A DNA stretch of 64,000 nt from Hydrogenophaga sp. SL48 (GCF_021729865.1 NZ_CP063400.1:2232001-2296000); one strand, 5' to 3'. Positions 1-8,502 are shown, numbered from the stretch's first letter. Made by a program: numbers and translations. Notes: generated by a model from the letters alone, not told the origin.

Positions 1-163
1 ACAGCGCGTCGTACAGCGGCAGCGCCGCACCGCCGGGGTAGCCGAAGACGGTGTCGATGCCACACGCCAGCAGGGTGTCGAGCAGCAGCTCGGCACCGTT
101 GCGAGCCGGTTCGACCTCGGTCGGGGGGTCTTCGGAAAGGTGTTCAGTGGCGCGTGTTTTCAT
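1..163 (-). CDS. Acetolactate-synthase-like ThDP enzyme, N-terminal part only
   Basis: The first 54 residues of a minus-strand protein are visible; the rest lies beyond the left edge of the window. The stretch [20 protein letters not shown] followed by [13 protein letters not shown] is the classic N-terminal signature of the acetohydroxyacid synthase / ThDP-dependent enzyme family, including the FGYPGG turn. The ATG at 163-161 is the first in frame and gives a short leader of about 20 residues, which is normal for this family. The gene is divergent from the Lrp/AsnC gene that begins 42 bp away, so the two probably share a control region. It could be catalytic IlvB or a related decarboxylase; the visible part cannot separate these. 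Confidence 0.8.
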   Translation of the reverse strand, partial: MKTRATEHLSEDPPTEVEPARNGAELLLDTLLACGIDTVFGYPGGAALPLYDAL

Positions 164-204
164 GCGTATATTTTTCTGCGAAACTGCCAGAATGTTTTCC
201 ATTT

Positions 205-729
205 ATGGGGCGTGTTTCGGTGGCAAAGGCAAAAATCAATCTTCTAAATCCTGATTCAGACGAAGAATCACCGGTCAGCTTTGATCGCTTCGACATGGCC
301 ATCCTGCGGGAACTGCTGGCCGACTCGCGCAAGACGCTGCAGGACATCGGCGCTGCGGTGCACCTCTCGCCCACCACTTGCTGGAGCCGCATCAAGCGAC
401 TCGAAGCCGAAGGCGTGATCAAGCGCTACACCGCCGACCTCAACCGCGCCAAGCTCGGCTGGCAAGACACGGTCATCGTGCAACTCACTCTGGACAGCCA
501 TACCGACGAAGCGCTCTACGCGTTCGGCAAGACGCTGGCCACCATCCCCGAGGTGATGGAGGCCTACCTGATCTCGGGCGACTACGACTACTACATCCGC
601 ATCGCGGTGAAAAACACGCGGGACTACGAGCGGCTGTTGCGCGAAAAGCTCTACAAGATCCCCGGGATCCGCCACAGCAAGTCGAGCTTCGTGCTGCGCG
701 TGCTCAAGGACGAGCGCATGCCGCTGTGA
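205..729 (+). CDS. Lrp/AsnC family transcriptional regulator
   Basis: A 174-residue protein. The N-terminal winged-helix domain begins at FDRFDMAILRELLADSR and carries the helix-turn-helix LSPTTCWSRIKRLEAEGVI. A C-terminal RAM/AsnC ligand-binding domain follows (EVMEAYLISGDYDYYIRIAV). Lrp-type proteins normally respond to amino acids and often control a neighbouring gene. The partner here is the divergent acetolactate-synthase-like gene. I chose ATG 205; GTG 220 (VAKAKIN) and an upstream GTG at 154 are alternatives, but the upstream extension overlaps the divergent gene. The 3' end overlaps the convergent reductase gene by 26 bp. Confidence 0.85.
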   Translation: MGRVSVAKAKINLLNPDSDEESPVSFDRFDMAILRELLADSRKTLQDIGAAVHLSPTTCWSRIKRLEAEGVIKRYTADLNRAKLGWQDTVIVQLTLDSHTDEALYAFGKTLATIPEVMEAYLISGDYDYYIRIAVKNTRDYERLLREKLYKIPGIRHSKSSFVLRVLKDERMPL

Positions 730-1723
730 AGCCGGCCGAGCGGTCAAGCCCGCGCAGCAGCGGCAGCAGCAGGTCGAGCACCGGGCAGGCGGTGCCCGCC
801 GCCCTCGCAAACGCCTGCACCTGACCCAGAATCGGTTCGATCTCCATGCCGCGCCCGAGCACGGTGTCTTGCAGCATGGATGGGCGGATGACCGGTGCGG
901 CCCGGCCATCCACTGCTGCGCCCAGCCGGGGCGCCGACTTAGCCACCGCGATGCGGTCAGACAGATCGGCGCCGTGGGCCGCCGCCACCGCAGCCACTTC
1001 ATCGATCACGGCTTCGTACATGCCCAACAGCGCAGGCTCGAACGCGAGCTGGTTCACGGGCAGCCGCGTCAGCGCGCACAGGGCATTCATGGGTGCGTTG
1101 CGCAACAGCTTGGCCCACACCTCGGTGCGGATGTCGGGCCCCGCCTCGGCGTTCAGCCCTGCCCCACACAGCAGGCCGGTGATGACGCGCAAGCGCTGCG
1201 ACAGCCCACCGCCGGGTTCACCGAGCACCCAGCGGTTGTTGGCGGTATGCTGCACCACGCCGGGTCGCAGCACCTCGTTGGCCGAATAAACCACACCGCC
1301 CAGCGCGCGCTGGGGTCTGACAGCGTTCCACAGCGCGCCGGTCGGGTCCAGCAAGGGCAAAGGCTCTCCGGGTACCGCTGGCCCCCGGTGGTGCCACCAC
1401 CACGGGATCCCGTTGTTGAGAAACACGGCGGTGCCCGCAGGCCCAAGCAGCGCGGCCATGTCCTGCGCGGCAGCGGGCTGCGAATGCGCCTTCAAGGTGA
1501 CGAACACCACGTCTTGTGGAGGCAGGGCCTGGGCGCGGTCGGTGACAAGCGCGGGCCGCACCACCAGGGTTTCCTCCGGCGTGACCAAGGTGATGCCGCC
1601 GGCGGCGATGGCCCGGAGCTGCTCGCCCCGTGCCACCACAGACACCTCGTGCTGCCCCGATGCCAGCAGACGGGCAGCGAGGTAACCGCCGACCGCGCCG
1701 GCGCCGAAAACGCAGAGCCTCAT
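704..1723 (-). CDS. Ketopantoate-reductase-like NAD(P)H dehydrogenase (ApbA/PanE family), copy 1
   Basis: A 339-residue protein with the N-terminal Rossmann motif MRLCVFGAGAVGGYLAARL (GxGxxG). Family residues follow: TLKAHS, NNGIPWWW and the catalytic-lysine helix WAKLLRNAPMNA, then the C-terminal PSMLQD segment. PanE proper reduces 2-dehydropantoate. Catabolic paralogues of this family reduce other 2-oxo acids, and this gene's position at the end of a carboxylate-uptake module argues for the catabolic role. It starts 4 bp after the RraA-like gene and is probably co-transcribed with it. A second family member lies at 15243-16295. The exact substrate is not predictable. Confidence 0.85.
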   Translation of the reverse strand: MRLCVFGAGAVGGYLAARLLASGQHEVSVVARGEQLRAIAAGGITLVTPEETLVVRPALVTDRAQALPPQDVVFVTLKAHSQPAAAQDMAALLGPAGTAVFLNNGIPWWWHHRGPAVPGEPLPLLDPTGALWNAVRPQRALGGVVYSANEVLRPGVVQHTANNRWVLGEPGGGLSQRLRVITGLLCGAGLNAEAGPDIRTEVWAKLLRNAPMNALCALTRLPVNQLAFEPALLGMYEAVIDEVAAVAAAHGADLSDRIAVAKSAPRLGAAVDGRAAPVIRPSMLQDTVLGRGMEIEPILGQVQAFARAAGTACPVLDLLLPLLRGLDRSAGFTAACARP

Positions 1724-1727
1724 GGCC

Positions 1728-2435
1728 TCAGTCGTCGAAAGCCGCGTCGATCTCCTGCACCTGCATGCCTGCGTAAATCGCGGCAGCACCACTCAGCTCC
1801 CACACCGCAGCGCCCGCGCGAACCTTCTCTGCCGCCTCGTCCTCCTTGCGCATCTTGGCCAGGGCCGCGGTGACCACCTGGTCCGCGTCGTCGCGGGGGA
1901 TGCAGATCACGGCATCGCCATCGGCCACGATGAGATCACCGGGCCTCACCTCGACACCCTCACAGACCACCGGCGCGTTGACGAAACCGTGCCCGCACTT
2001 GTCGGGGTGGATGGGCCAGATGTGGGTGGACCACACCGGGAAGCCGAGCGCGCGGACCTGGTCCACGTCGCGCACGCAGCCCTGCACCACCACACCGGCC
2101 AGGCCCTTTTGCAAAGCGTAGCGGGTGGCAAGATCGCCCCACTGCGCACCAGACAGCTCGGCCTGGCAAACCACCACCAGCACATCGCCGGGCTGGGCCA
2201 GGTACAGCGCGCGATGCATCATGAGGTTGTCACCGGGCCAGCAGAACGCAGTGACCGCCGGGCCGGCGATCTTGGGCTGCCCCTCCCGGATCGGACGCAG
2301 GCGCGCGCCGAGCAAGGCGCTCCGACCCCGCGTGCCCATGGACTCGTGGATGTCGGCGACGGTCACGTCACGCGCCTTTGCCACAACTTCAGCCGTAACC
2401 CGACGTACCTTGAGATACACCTGTGAAGTGCTCAT
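1728..2435 (-). CDS. RraA-like / 4-hydroxy-4-methyl-2-oxoglutarate aldolase family protein
   Basis: A 235-residue protein of the RraA/dimethylmenaquinone-methyltransferase fold. The diagnostic stretch GVVVQGCVRDVDQVRALGFP holds the Arg-Asp pair that binds pyruvate and the metal in class II HMG/CHA aldolases, and PGDLIVADGDAVICIP is also typical. These enzymes split 4-hydroxy-2-oxo acids into pyruvate and a second 2-oxo acid or decarboxylate oxaloacetate; other members inhibit RNase E. The metabolic context (dioxygenase, hydroxyacid oxidase, transporters) favours an aldolase. The start ATG 2435 lies 17 bp after the TauD stop. Confidence 0.85.
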   Translation of the reverse strand: MSTSQVYLKVRRVTAEVVAKARDVTVADIHESMGTRGRSALLGARLRPIREGQPKIAGPAVTAFCWPGDNLMMHRALYLAQPGDVLVVVCQAELSGAQWGDLATRYALQKGLAGVVVQGCVRDVDQVRALGFPVWSTHIWPIHPDKCGHGFVNAPVVCEGVEVRPGDLIVADGDAVICIPRDDADQVVTAALAKMRKEDEAAEKVRAGAAVWELSGAAAIYAGMQVQEIDAAFDD

Positions 2436-2452
2436 GTTTGCGTTCTCCTGCT

Positions 2453-3331
2453 TCAAGCGTGGGGGACGCAGTAATCGGTGGCCGCCAGGCGGAAGGTGGT
2501 GCGCTTCATCAGGCGCGGCTGGTCCAGCTTCATCGGGTCTCGCCGGTGCATCGTGCAGCCGTTGTCCCACATCATCAGATCGCCGTTGTGCACCTTGTGC
2601 CGGTACGCCAGCGACGGGTGCCCCCCCGCCTCGAACAGGATCGGCAGCACCCGCGCGCTCTCTTCTTCCGACAGCCCCTCGATCCCGATCAGCGTGGTCG
2701 GGTCCGCGTACAGCGCCTTGCGCCCGGTGTGCGGGTGCCTCAGCACCAGCGGGTGCGTCGCATCCGGCAGGCTCAGCATCGCGTTGGCCTTGGCCTTGTC
2801 CTGCAGCTCCAGCGTGTTGAGCAGCGCGTAGCGCTTGGCGTAGCGGCAGGTGCCGTTGCGCCCTTCGATCAGTTGCTGGATGTCTTGAGGCAGCCGTTCC
2901 CAGGCACCGTACTGGTCGGCCCAGTAGATGTCCCCGCCGTCGCGCGGCACCTCCGTGCCGTACAGGATGGCGCCGGTGGCCGGGCGCACCTGGAAGGTCT
3001 GGTCGGAGTGCCAGTCCACGTCCTCTCCACCCGCGAAGCCACCCACGAAGCGCCCGTCCGAGTACTTCAATGTGCTGAAGTAGATGATCTGCTCGTGGTA
3101 CGGCGACTGGATGTCTTTGCGCCCGGAGGTCTCGCACTTGCCGAAGTGCTCGGTGAAGCGCACCAGCTCGGCCTCGTCCAGCGCCTGGCGCCGGAAGATC
3201 ATCACCGGTGACTTCTGCCAGATCGCCTTGAGTTCGGCGATGGCCGCCGGATCGTCCACGATGTCCTGGATGGCCACGTGCACCTGCACGGCAAAGTCGG
3301 AATGCAGCGGGCTGGTCTGAATGGATTTCAT
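2453..3331 (-). CDS. TauD/TfdA family Fe(II)/2-oxoglutarate dioxygenase, copy 1
   Basis: A 292-residue non-haem iron dioxygenase. The iron-binding HxD is in DVDWHSDQTF, the distal histidine is in GCTMHRRDP, and an arginine expected to bind 2-oxoglutarate follows in LMKRTTFR. The family hydroxylates a carboxylate, sulfonate or aryloxyacid substrate while decarboxylating 2-oxoglutarate to succinate. This gene is almost identical to the one at 16327-17211: the proteins differ at the extreme N-terminus and at four or five internal or terminal positions (for example E/D, K/R, E/A and V/T changes). The ribosome-binding site CAGGAGACAACGAA is shared with the second copy. The gene just upstream is the remnant of a Bug gene. 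Confidence 0.9.
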   Translation of the reverse strand: MKSIQTSPLHSDFAVQVHVAIQDIVDDPAAIAELKAIWQKSPVMIFRRQALDEAELVRFTEHFGKCETSGRKDIQSPYHEQIIYFSTLKYSDGRFVGGFAGGEDVDWHSDQTFQVRPATGAILYGTEVPRDGGDIYWADQYGAWERLPQDIQQLIEGRNGTCRYAKRYALLNTLELQDKAKANAMLSLPDATHPLVLRHPHTGRKALYADPTTLIGIEGLSEEESARVLPILFEAGGHPSLAYRHKVHNGDLMMWDNGCTMHRRDPMKLDQPRLMKRTTFRLAATDYCVPHA

Positions 3332-3376
3332 CTTCGTTGTCTCCTGTGTCGTTGGGTCTTGATGTCCACCCGCGAG

Positions 3377-3445
3377 TCAGTCGGGCTTCATGTGGGCAGC
3401 CTGGATCACCTGGGCGTAGTTGCGCCGCTCTTCTCGCAACCAGGC
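3377..3445 (-). pseudogene. C-terminal stub of a Bug/TctC solute-binding protein gene
   Basis: Minus-strand translation of these 69 bases gives AWLREERRNYAQVIQAAHMK followed by P, D and a stop. This matches, with one change, the last 22 residues of the intact Bug protein encoded at 17261-18238. The homology stops abruptly at about 3445, where the 3' end of the 2-hydroxyacid dehydrogenase gene begins. The stub therefore marks a deletion or recombination junction. It overlaps, in another frame, the last 13 codons of the dehydrogenase reading frame. Confidence 0.85.
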
Positions 3446-4650
3446 AACTTGTAGAGGTTGGACGCTGAATCGTCGTTCAGGGTGTCAGCGCGCGATTGGA
3501 CCTCGGGCCAGAGGTAACTCGCATCCAGATCATTGAAGTTGCGGCAACCGATCTGCGCCATCACCATGTCCACCTCGTTGCGCACGATCTGAAGCACGCG
3601 GGCCACGCCAGCCTGCGCGCCGGCGGCCACGCCGTACAGCGTCGGTCGACCGAAGATCACGGAGTGCGCACCCAGGCAACGCGCCATCACCACGTCCGAG
3701 CCTCGGCGCACGCCGCTGTCGAGGATGAGGGTCACCCGCTCCCCCACCGCGTGCCGGATCAGAGGCAGCACCTCCAGCGGCGAAGGTGCGGCGTCAAGCT
3801 GGCGCCCGCCGTGGTTGGACACCACCAGGCCGTTGACGCCCAGGCCAACCGCCTCGCGTGCGTCGTCTGGGTGCATCAGGCCCTTGATCACCAGCGGCCC
3901 CTTCCACACATCGCGGATGCGGCGGATGTGTTCCCAGTTCACCATTGGCGCCGGCGTCAAGGTGCCGTACATGTCGGCCACCTGGCTCGCGCTGGCACTG
4001 TCCGGGGCATAGGGCATCCAGTTGCGCATCATCGGAATACCGCCAGTGCGCAGGTAACGCAGCACCCAGGCCGGGTGGCCCATGGCATTGAGCACCACCG
4101 CGGGCGTCATGCGCAGGGGCCTCGAAAAACCGTTGCGTCGGTTGCGCTCCCGATTGGAGTTCACCGGCACGTCCACCGAGATCACCAACACACCCACCTG
4201 CGACCGGATGGCCCGCTGCACCAGGTCTTCGTTGATCTGCTCGTTGCTCGTGCAGTACATCTGAAACCAGACGTGCTCGGGCGCCACCCGCATGCCGTCT
4301 TCGAGCGAAGCGTTGGCGGCGCTGGACAACAGGAAGGGCACGTTGGCATCGCGCGCGGCGGCGGCCAGCATCAGATCGGCGTCGGGCCGCCACAGACCGG
4401 CCAGGCCCGTGGGCGAGATGCCCATGGGGCTGTTGTAGCGGCGACCGAACAGCTCGACCGACTGGTCGCGCTGGCTCACGTCGCGCAAATAGCGCGGCAA
4501 CAGCCGGTATTGCCCGAAAGCCTCGCGGTTGCGCTGCAGGCAGCGCTCGTCGTCGGCGCCGCCATCTATGAAGTCGAAGGCGATGCGCGGCAACTTGCGC
4601 CGGGCCAGCAGGCGCATGTCTTCGAGGTTGACAGCAGATTGGATGTTCAT
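3406..4650 (-). CDS. FMN-dependent 2-hydroxyacid dehydrogenase (LldD/glycolate oxidase family)
   Basis: A 414-residue TIM-barrel flavoenzyme that oxidises an L-2-hydroxy acid to the 2-oxo acid. N-terminal FDFIDGGADDERCLQRN, MGISPTGLAGLW, the FMN-binding GPLVIKGLMHPDDA, the active-site VSNHGGRQLDAAPSP and DSGVRRGSDVVMARCLGA are all in the expected order. The start at ATG 4650 gives the usual N-terminus. The C-terminus is odd: after SASNLYK the frame runs for 13 more codons through the Bug-gene stub, so the native tail has probably been replaced. An inverted-repeat operator lies 75 bp upstream. L-lactate itself is only one of several possible substrates. Confidence 0.88.
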   Translation of the reverse strand: MNIQSAVNLEDMRLLARRKLPRIAFDFIDGGADDERCLQRNREAFGQYRLLPRYLRDVSQRDQSVELFGRRYNSPMGISPTGLAGLWRPDADLMLAAAARDANVPFLLSSAANASLEDGMRVAPEHVWFQMYCTSNEQINEDLVQRAIRSQVGVLVISVDVPVNSNRERNRRNGFSRPLRMTPAVVLNAMGHPAWVLRYLRTGGIPMMRNWMPYAPDSASASQVADMYGTLTPAPMVNWEHIRRIRDVWKGPLVIKGLMHPDDAREAVGLGVNGLVVSNHGGRQLDAAPSPLEVLPLIRHAVGERVTLILDSGVRRGSDVVMARCLGAHSVIFGRPTLYGVAAGAQAGVARVLQIVRNEVDMVMAQIGCRNFNDLDASYLWPEVQSRADTLNDDSASNLYKLPGCEKSGATTPR

Positions 4651-4725
4651 GGCGCGGCGTTTTGTCTCTCTGCCGCCACCATAAGCGCGCACCTCGCTGG
4701 CGCGAAGTGCCTGCGCGTCGGTCGT

Positions 4726-4738
4726 TTCACATATTGAA
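4726..4738. promoter_or_regulatory. Putative IclR operator, site 1
   Basis: The sequence TTCACATATTGAA forms a TTCA-N5-TGAA inverted repeat, embedded in an 18-base block GTTTCACATATTGAACTT (4724-4741) that recurs exactly at 9604-9621. It sits between the IclR gene and the hydroxyacid dehydrogenase gene, 75 bp upstream of the latter's start. IclR-family operators are commonly short palindromes of this type. Assignment to the adjacent regulator is inference. Confidence 0.65.
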
Positions 4739-4799
4739 CTTGTGCACGGCCCACTGTCGAACGTACGGCCTGGACACTGGGCGCACGCGCGCCACCGCT

Positions 4800-5612
4800 T
4801 CAGAGGTTGAAGGTCGCGGCCTCGGTCGATAGCTTGCCCGCAACGGCCTGCAATTCGTCGCGCAACAAGGCCAGGCGATCTTCGCCATACAGCTCGGCCG
4901 TACCCATCAGGCACAGCGCGGCGAAGGCTTCACCGCGACCGTCGCGCACCGGCACCGAAAACGCGTGCAGGCCCGGCACCACGTCGCCGAGATTGACACC
5001 AAATCCGTGACGGTCCGATCGCTCGCGCATTTTCTGCAGCGCTTCCAGCCGCCCGGCACCACGGCGCGCGACCTCCTGGGCAACGTTGTCCAACAGCACC
5101 TCACGCACCTCACGCTCGGGCAATGTCTGCAGGATCGCGACACCGCCCACCGACGTGAACAGGGGCCGGCGGGTGCCCGGGTGCACCATCAGGCCCGAAA
5201 GCGGCAAGCTGCCCGCACGCACGCTGCAGACGTATTCGTTCCCACTGCGCAGCAACAACAAGGAAATGCCCGCCATGCGTCGGGCAAACGCCTGCACCGC
5301 CACCTCGGCCTTGAGATGAAACTGGGTGCGCTCGGGCAGCGCCAGACCCAGTTCGTACATCAAGGGGCCCGGCAGGTAGTGCCGATCGCTAGCGCGCTGC
5401 TCGACCAGGCGCTCGTCCACCATGCAGGCCAGCATGCGGTGCACCGTGGCCTTGTCCTGGTGGCATGCGGCGGCAAGGTCGGAGAGGCGCCAGCCGAACT
5501 CCGGCCGCGCGGCGATCATGCGCATGAGCTTGATGCCCCGTCCCAGGCTCTGTGTACCGGCGCGATCGGAGCCGGAGGCCGGTTGCTCCAGCGCAAGAAG
5601 TGCAAGGTTCAT
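4800..5612 (-). CDS. IclR family transcriptional regulator
   Basis: A 270-residue regulator. Residues about 20-80 form the winged helix (LGRGIKLMRMIAARPEFGWR, then LAAACHQDKATVHRMLACMV). The C-terminal IclR effector domain includes GGVAILQTLPEREV and the typical HGFGVNLGDVVPGLHAFSVP. IclR proteins respond to small carboxylic or aromatic metabolites and control nearby catabolic genes. It lies inside the module between the SMP-30 gene and the hydroxyacid dehydrogenase gene. Two identical palindromes flank the module's promoters (4726-4738 and 9606-9618) and are its best candidate targets. Confidence 0.9.
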   Translation of the reverse strand: MNLALLALEQPASGSDRAGTQSLGRGIKLMRMIAARPEFGWRLSDLAAACHQDKATVHRMLACMVDERLVEQRASDRHYLPGPLMYELGLALPERTQFHLKAEVAVQAFARRMAGISLLLLRSGNEYVCSVRAGSLPLSGLMVHPGTRRPLFTSVGGVAILQTLPEREVREVLLDNVAQEVARRGAGRLEALQKMRERSDRHGFGVNLGDVVPGLHAFSVPVRDGRGEAFAALCLMGTAELYGEDRLALLRDELQAVAGKLSTEAATFNL

Positions 5613-5687
5613 GGTGCTGGCATTGTCTTACCGGCACCTACCGAGCGCCATACAGGTTTGCACCAAGGCCGCGCGGTGTTCGCTGCG

Positions 5688-6608
5688 TCAGCGCACCACG
5701 TGCGAGTGCATCGGCCGTCCGGCCACCGGCACGCGTGTGGCGAACACGCAGCCGCTACGCGACTCCAGCATGTACAGCGTGCGGCCGTCGCTGCCGCCAT
5801 AGGCGCAATTGGTGGTGTAGATCCCCTCGGGCGAGTCGATGCGGTACAGCGGCTCGCCACGCGGGCTGAACAGCCACACCGCACCGAACCCGACGTGGCA
5901 CACGGCAAGGCCGCCTTGTTCGTCCAGCGCGATGCCGTCCGGCCCACCGCCGCCAGACATCTGGATGTACACACCGACCTTGGTGGCGGTGCCGTCGGCC
6001 ATCAGCGGCACGCGCCAGATGGCGTTGTCGCGCGTGGCTGCCAGGTAAATCGCGGTCTCGTCCAGGTTCATCACCAGCCCGTTGGGACTGGGAATGCCCT
6101 GCAGCACCACGTCGAGTTGCCCCGACGGGCGCAGGCGGAACAGTCGGCCGCTTGGGTCGTGCAGGCCAGTCTGGCCCTGGTCGGTGAAGTAGAGGTCGCC
6201 GTTGGAGGCAAAGAACAGGTCGTTGCAGCCCTTGAACCGTTCCAGCCGGGCTCGCTCAAGGTGGGGTTCGATACGGCCGGTGCGGGGGTCAAGCACCATG
6301 ATGCCGTGGCGGTAGTCGGCAATGAAAGCGCTGCCGTCGGGGTGAAACTTCAGCCCATTGGGTTCGCCGTCGTACTCCGCCGCCAGTTCGACGCCGCCTT
6401 GTGGATCGATGCGGAAGATGCGCCCCCAGGGGATGTCCACGACCCACAAGTTGCCGTCTCGGTCGAATGAGGGCCCCTCCAGAAACACCGGCGCCGCGGC
6501 GCCGTGCAGCTGGGTGCGGGCCCATTCGCTTTCACGGGTGTGGGAGCGGAAGCGCTCGGGGATGCGGGTGAACACCTCGGCCTTCAGTCTTTCGGGGGGA
6601 GCAAACAT
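5688..6608 (-). CDS. SMP-30/gluconolactonase family lactonase
   Basis: A 306-residue six-bladed propeller protein of the SMP-30/LRE family. Recognisable parts are FLEGPSFDRDGNLWVVDIPW (with the metal-ligand glutamate), NGLKFHPDGSAFIADYRHGI, the SPNGLVMNLDETAIYLAATR blade and GGGPDGIALDEQGGLAV (metal-ligand aspartate). Such enzymes hydrolyse sugar-acid or other lactones using one divalent metal. It lies 22 bp after dctM and 75 bp before the IclR gene. That suggests the TRAP-imported compound is a lactone or is converted through one. There is no signal peptide, so it is cytoplasmic. Confidence 0.88.
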   Translation of the reverse strand: MFAPPERLKAEVFTRIPERFRSHTRESEWARTQLHGAAAPVFLEGPSFDRDGNLWVVDIPWGRIFRIDPQGGVELAAEYDGEPNGLKFHPDGSAFIADYRHGIMVLDPRTGRIEPHLERARLERFKGCNDLFFASNGDLYFTDQGQTGLHDPSGRLFRLRPSGQLDVVLQGIPSPNGLVMNLDETAIYLAATRDNAIWRVPLMADGTATKVGVYIQMSGGGGPDGIALDEQGGLAVCHVGFGAVWLFSPRGEPLYRIDSPEGIYTTNCAYGGSDGRTLYMLESRSGCVFATRVPVAGRPMHSHVVR

Positions 6609-6630
6609 GGGACGCCTTCCGGGTGAGTAG

Positions 6631-7935
6631 TCAGCCGCCAGACACCTGGCTGGGCAGCCAGAGCGCCAGCTCAGGCCAGACCACCAGCATCAGCAACAAG
6701 AGGAACATCAGCAGGTGAAACGGTACCGTGCCCATCACCACGTCGGACAGATTCCCGCGTGAGATGCTCTGGATCACAAACAGGTTGATGCCAATCGGCG
6801 GTGTGATCTGGCCCATCTCGATGAACAGCACCACGATGATGCCGAACCAGACCGGATCAATTCCATAGTTGTGCAGCAGCGGGTAGAGCAGCGGAACGGT
6901 GATGACAATCATGCCCAGGCTCTCGACCAGCGCCCCCAGAACCGTGAACAGGATCAACAGCGCCACGAAGAACTCAAACTTGTTAAGTTTCATTCCGATG
7001 ATGAAACTGGTGACCTCTTCACCCACGCCCGCATAGCTCATGGCGTAAGAAAAGATGAAAGCTGCATAGGTGATGAACAGGATGTTGCTCACCGCCAGGG
7101 TCGAGCGCTTCAGGCACGCCTTGAACTCGTGCCATGGCAGTTCGCCAAACAGCTTCGCAATCAGCAAGGCAAAGATGCAACCCGCCGCAGCGGCCTCGGT
7201 CGGGGTGGCAATGCCGGTGTAGATGGCACCCATGATGCCGACGATCAGCAACATGAAAGGCACAACATCGATCAGCGCACGCAGCACGACCTGCCGAGAC
7301 AGCGCACCCTCCTCACGCGGGGCGATACCAGGGCGCAGCACTGCTGCCACGGCGATGTACGCCATGAACAACAAGGTCAGCACGATGCCCGGCACGATGC
7401 CTGCCATGAACAGCTTGGCGACCGAGGTTTCGGTGAAGGTGGCGTACACGATCATCGCGATCGATGGCGGGATCAGGATGCCCAGCGTGCCACCGGCCGC
7501 GAGAGAACCAGTCGACAGACGGGCGTCGTAGCCACGCGCATGTAACTGCGGCAACGCCACTTTTCCGATGGCCGCCGCCGTGGCGATGCTCGATCCGCTG
7601 ACCGCTGCAAAAACAGCACACCCCGCCACATTGGTCTGCAACAGACCGCCCGGCACCTTGCGCACCAATTGCGACAGTCCGCCGTACACCCGCAGGCCCA
7701 GGCCACTGCCTTGCAGAATTTCTGCCATCAGCACAAACAGCGGAATCGAGGTCAGTGTGTAGGCGTCCATGCTGCCCCAGCTGGTCAGGCCCAGGCCATG
7801 CAAGGCGCCGATGCCGCCCTGCAGGTAGAGATAAACCAGGCCTGGCAGCAAGATGGCGAACGGCACCGCCATGCCCACCCCCAGCAGGCCGATGAACAAC
7901 ACGAAGATGAAAACAATCTGGTATTCGCCAAACAT
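6631..7935 (-). CDS. dctM: TRAP transporter large permease DctM, system 1
   Basis: A 434-residue membrane protein of the DctM/YiaN family with about twelve predicted hydrophobic segments. Family motifs such as GGTLGILIPPSIAMIVYA and GIATPTEAAAAGCIFALLI are present. It forms the ion-coupled channel of a tripartite carboxylate importer. Its ATG overlaps the dctQ stop codon by one base (TGATG), indicating translational coupling. The substrate is set by the DctP protein and is probably an organic acid. Confidence 0.93.
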   Translation of the reverse strand: MFGEYQIVFIFVLFIGLLGVGMAVPFAILLPGLVYLYLQGGIGALHGLGLTSWGSMDAYTLTSIPLFVLMAEILQGSGLGLRVYGGLSQLVRKVPGGLLQTNVAGCAVFAAVSGSSIATAAAIGKVALPQLHARGYDARLSTGSLAAGGTLGILIPPSIAMIVYATFTETSVAKLFMAGIVPGIVLTLLFMAYIAVAAVLRPGIAPREEGALSRQVVLRALIDVVPFMLLIVGIMGAIYTGIATPTEAAAAGCIFALLIAKLFGELPWHEFKACLKRSTLAVSNILFITYAAFIFSYAMSYAGVGEEVTSFIIGMKLNKFEFFVALLILFTVLGALVESLGMIVITVPLLYPLLHNYGIDPVWFGIIVVLFIEMGQITPPIGINLFVIQSISRGNLSDVVMGTVPFHLLMFLLLLMLVVWPELALWLPSQVSGG

Positions 7936-8501
7936 CACACGTCCTTGTTGCCGGAGACCGCGCGCAGGCGCCTCCAGTCTGCTGCCACGGTGCGCAGCAG
8001 CGCCCAGGTGAGCACCAGCGCACCGACCGGCATCGCCAGGCGCGGCACCCACAGCGGCGTCATCAGACTGGTGGCCGCCACGTCTTCCGATTTCCAGGTG
8101 ATCCATTCGAAACGCGCGAACTCGCCGAACAGCACCAGGGCAACCCCCAGGGCCGCCAGATCGAAACCCAGCCGCAGCCGGGCGCGCCCGGCCGGCGACA
8201 GCCGGTTCTCGACAAAGTGCACCCGGTGGTAGGCGTGCATCAACTGCCCCGATCCCAGCGAGAGAAAGGCGATGGCCACCAGGGCGTAGCCACCGACTTC
8301 GTTGCTGAACTGGATCGACCAGCCGAACGCGCTACGAACCAGCATCTCGGCACCCATCATCACCACCAGACCGACCACGATCCACTGGCTGATCCAGCGG
8401 CACACGGTGGCCGCAAGGCCTTCATCCGGGCTGAAGGCGTCTGCGTCGGCGCTGTCAAAGTCCAGGTTTTCGAAGGCCTCGACACGGGAGGGGGCCCCCA
8501 T
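7935..8501 (-). CDS. dctQ: TRAP transporter small permease DctQ, system 1
   Basis: A 188-residue protein with four hydrophobic segments and the DctQ signature FSNEVGGYALVAIAFLSLGS followed by the conserved basic/aromatic patch AYHRVHFVENRL. I started it at ATG 8501 (MGAPSRVEAFENLD), 1 bp after the dctP stop. An upstream extension would overlap dctP and looks non-coding. It bridges the binding protein and DctM. Confidence 0.88.
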   Translation of the reverse strand: MGAPSRVEAFENLDFDSADADAFSPDEGLAATVCRWISQWIVVGLVVMMGAEMLVRSAFGWSIQFSNEVGGYALVAIAFLSLGSGQLMHAYHRVHFVENRLSPAGRARLRLGFDLAALGVALVLFGEFARFEWITWKSEDVAATSLMTPLWVPRLAMPVGALVLTWALLRTVAADWRRLRAVSGNKDV

Positions 8502-8502
8502 T

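Noticed and set aside
3496..4737. A 413-codon plus-strand open frame
   Set aside because: Antisense to the FMN hydroxyacid dehydrogenase; no recognisable domain.
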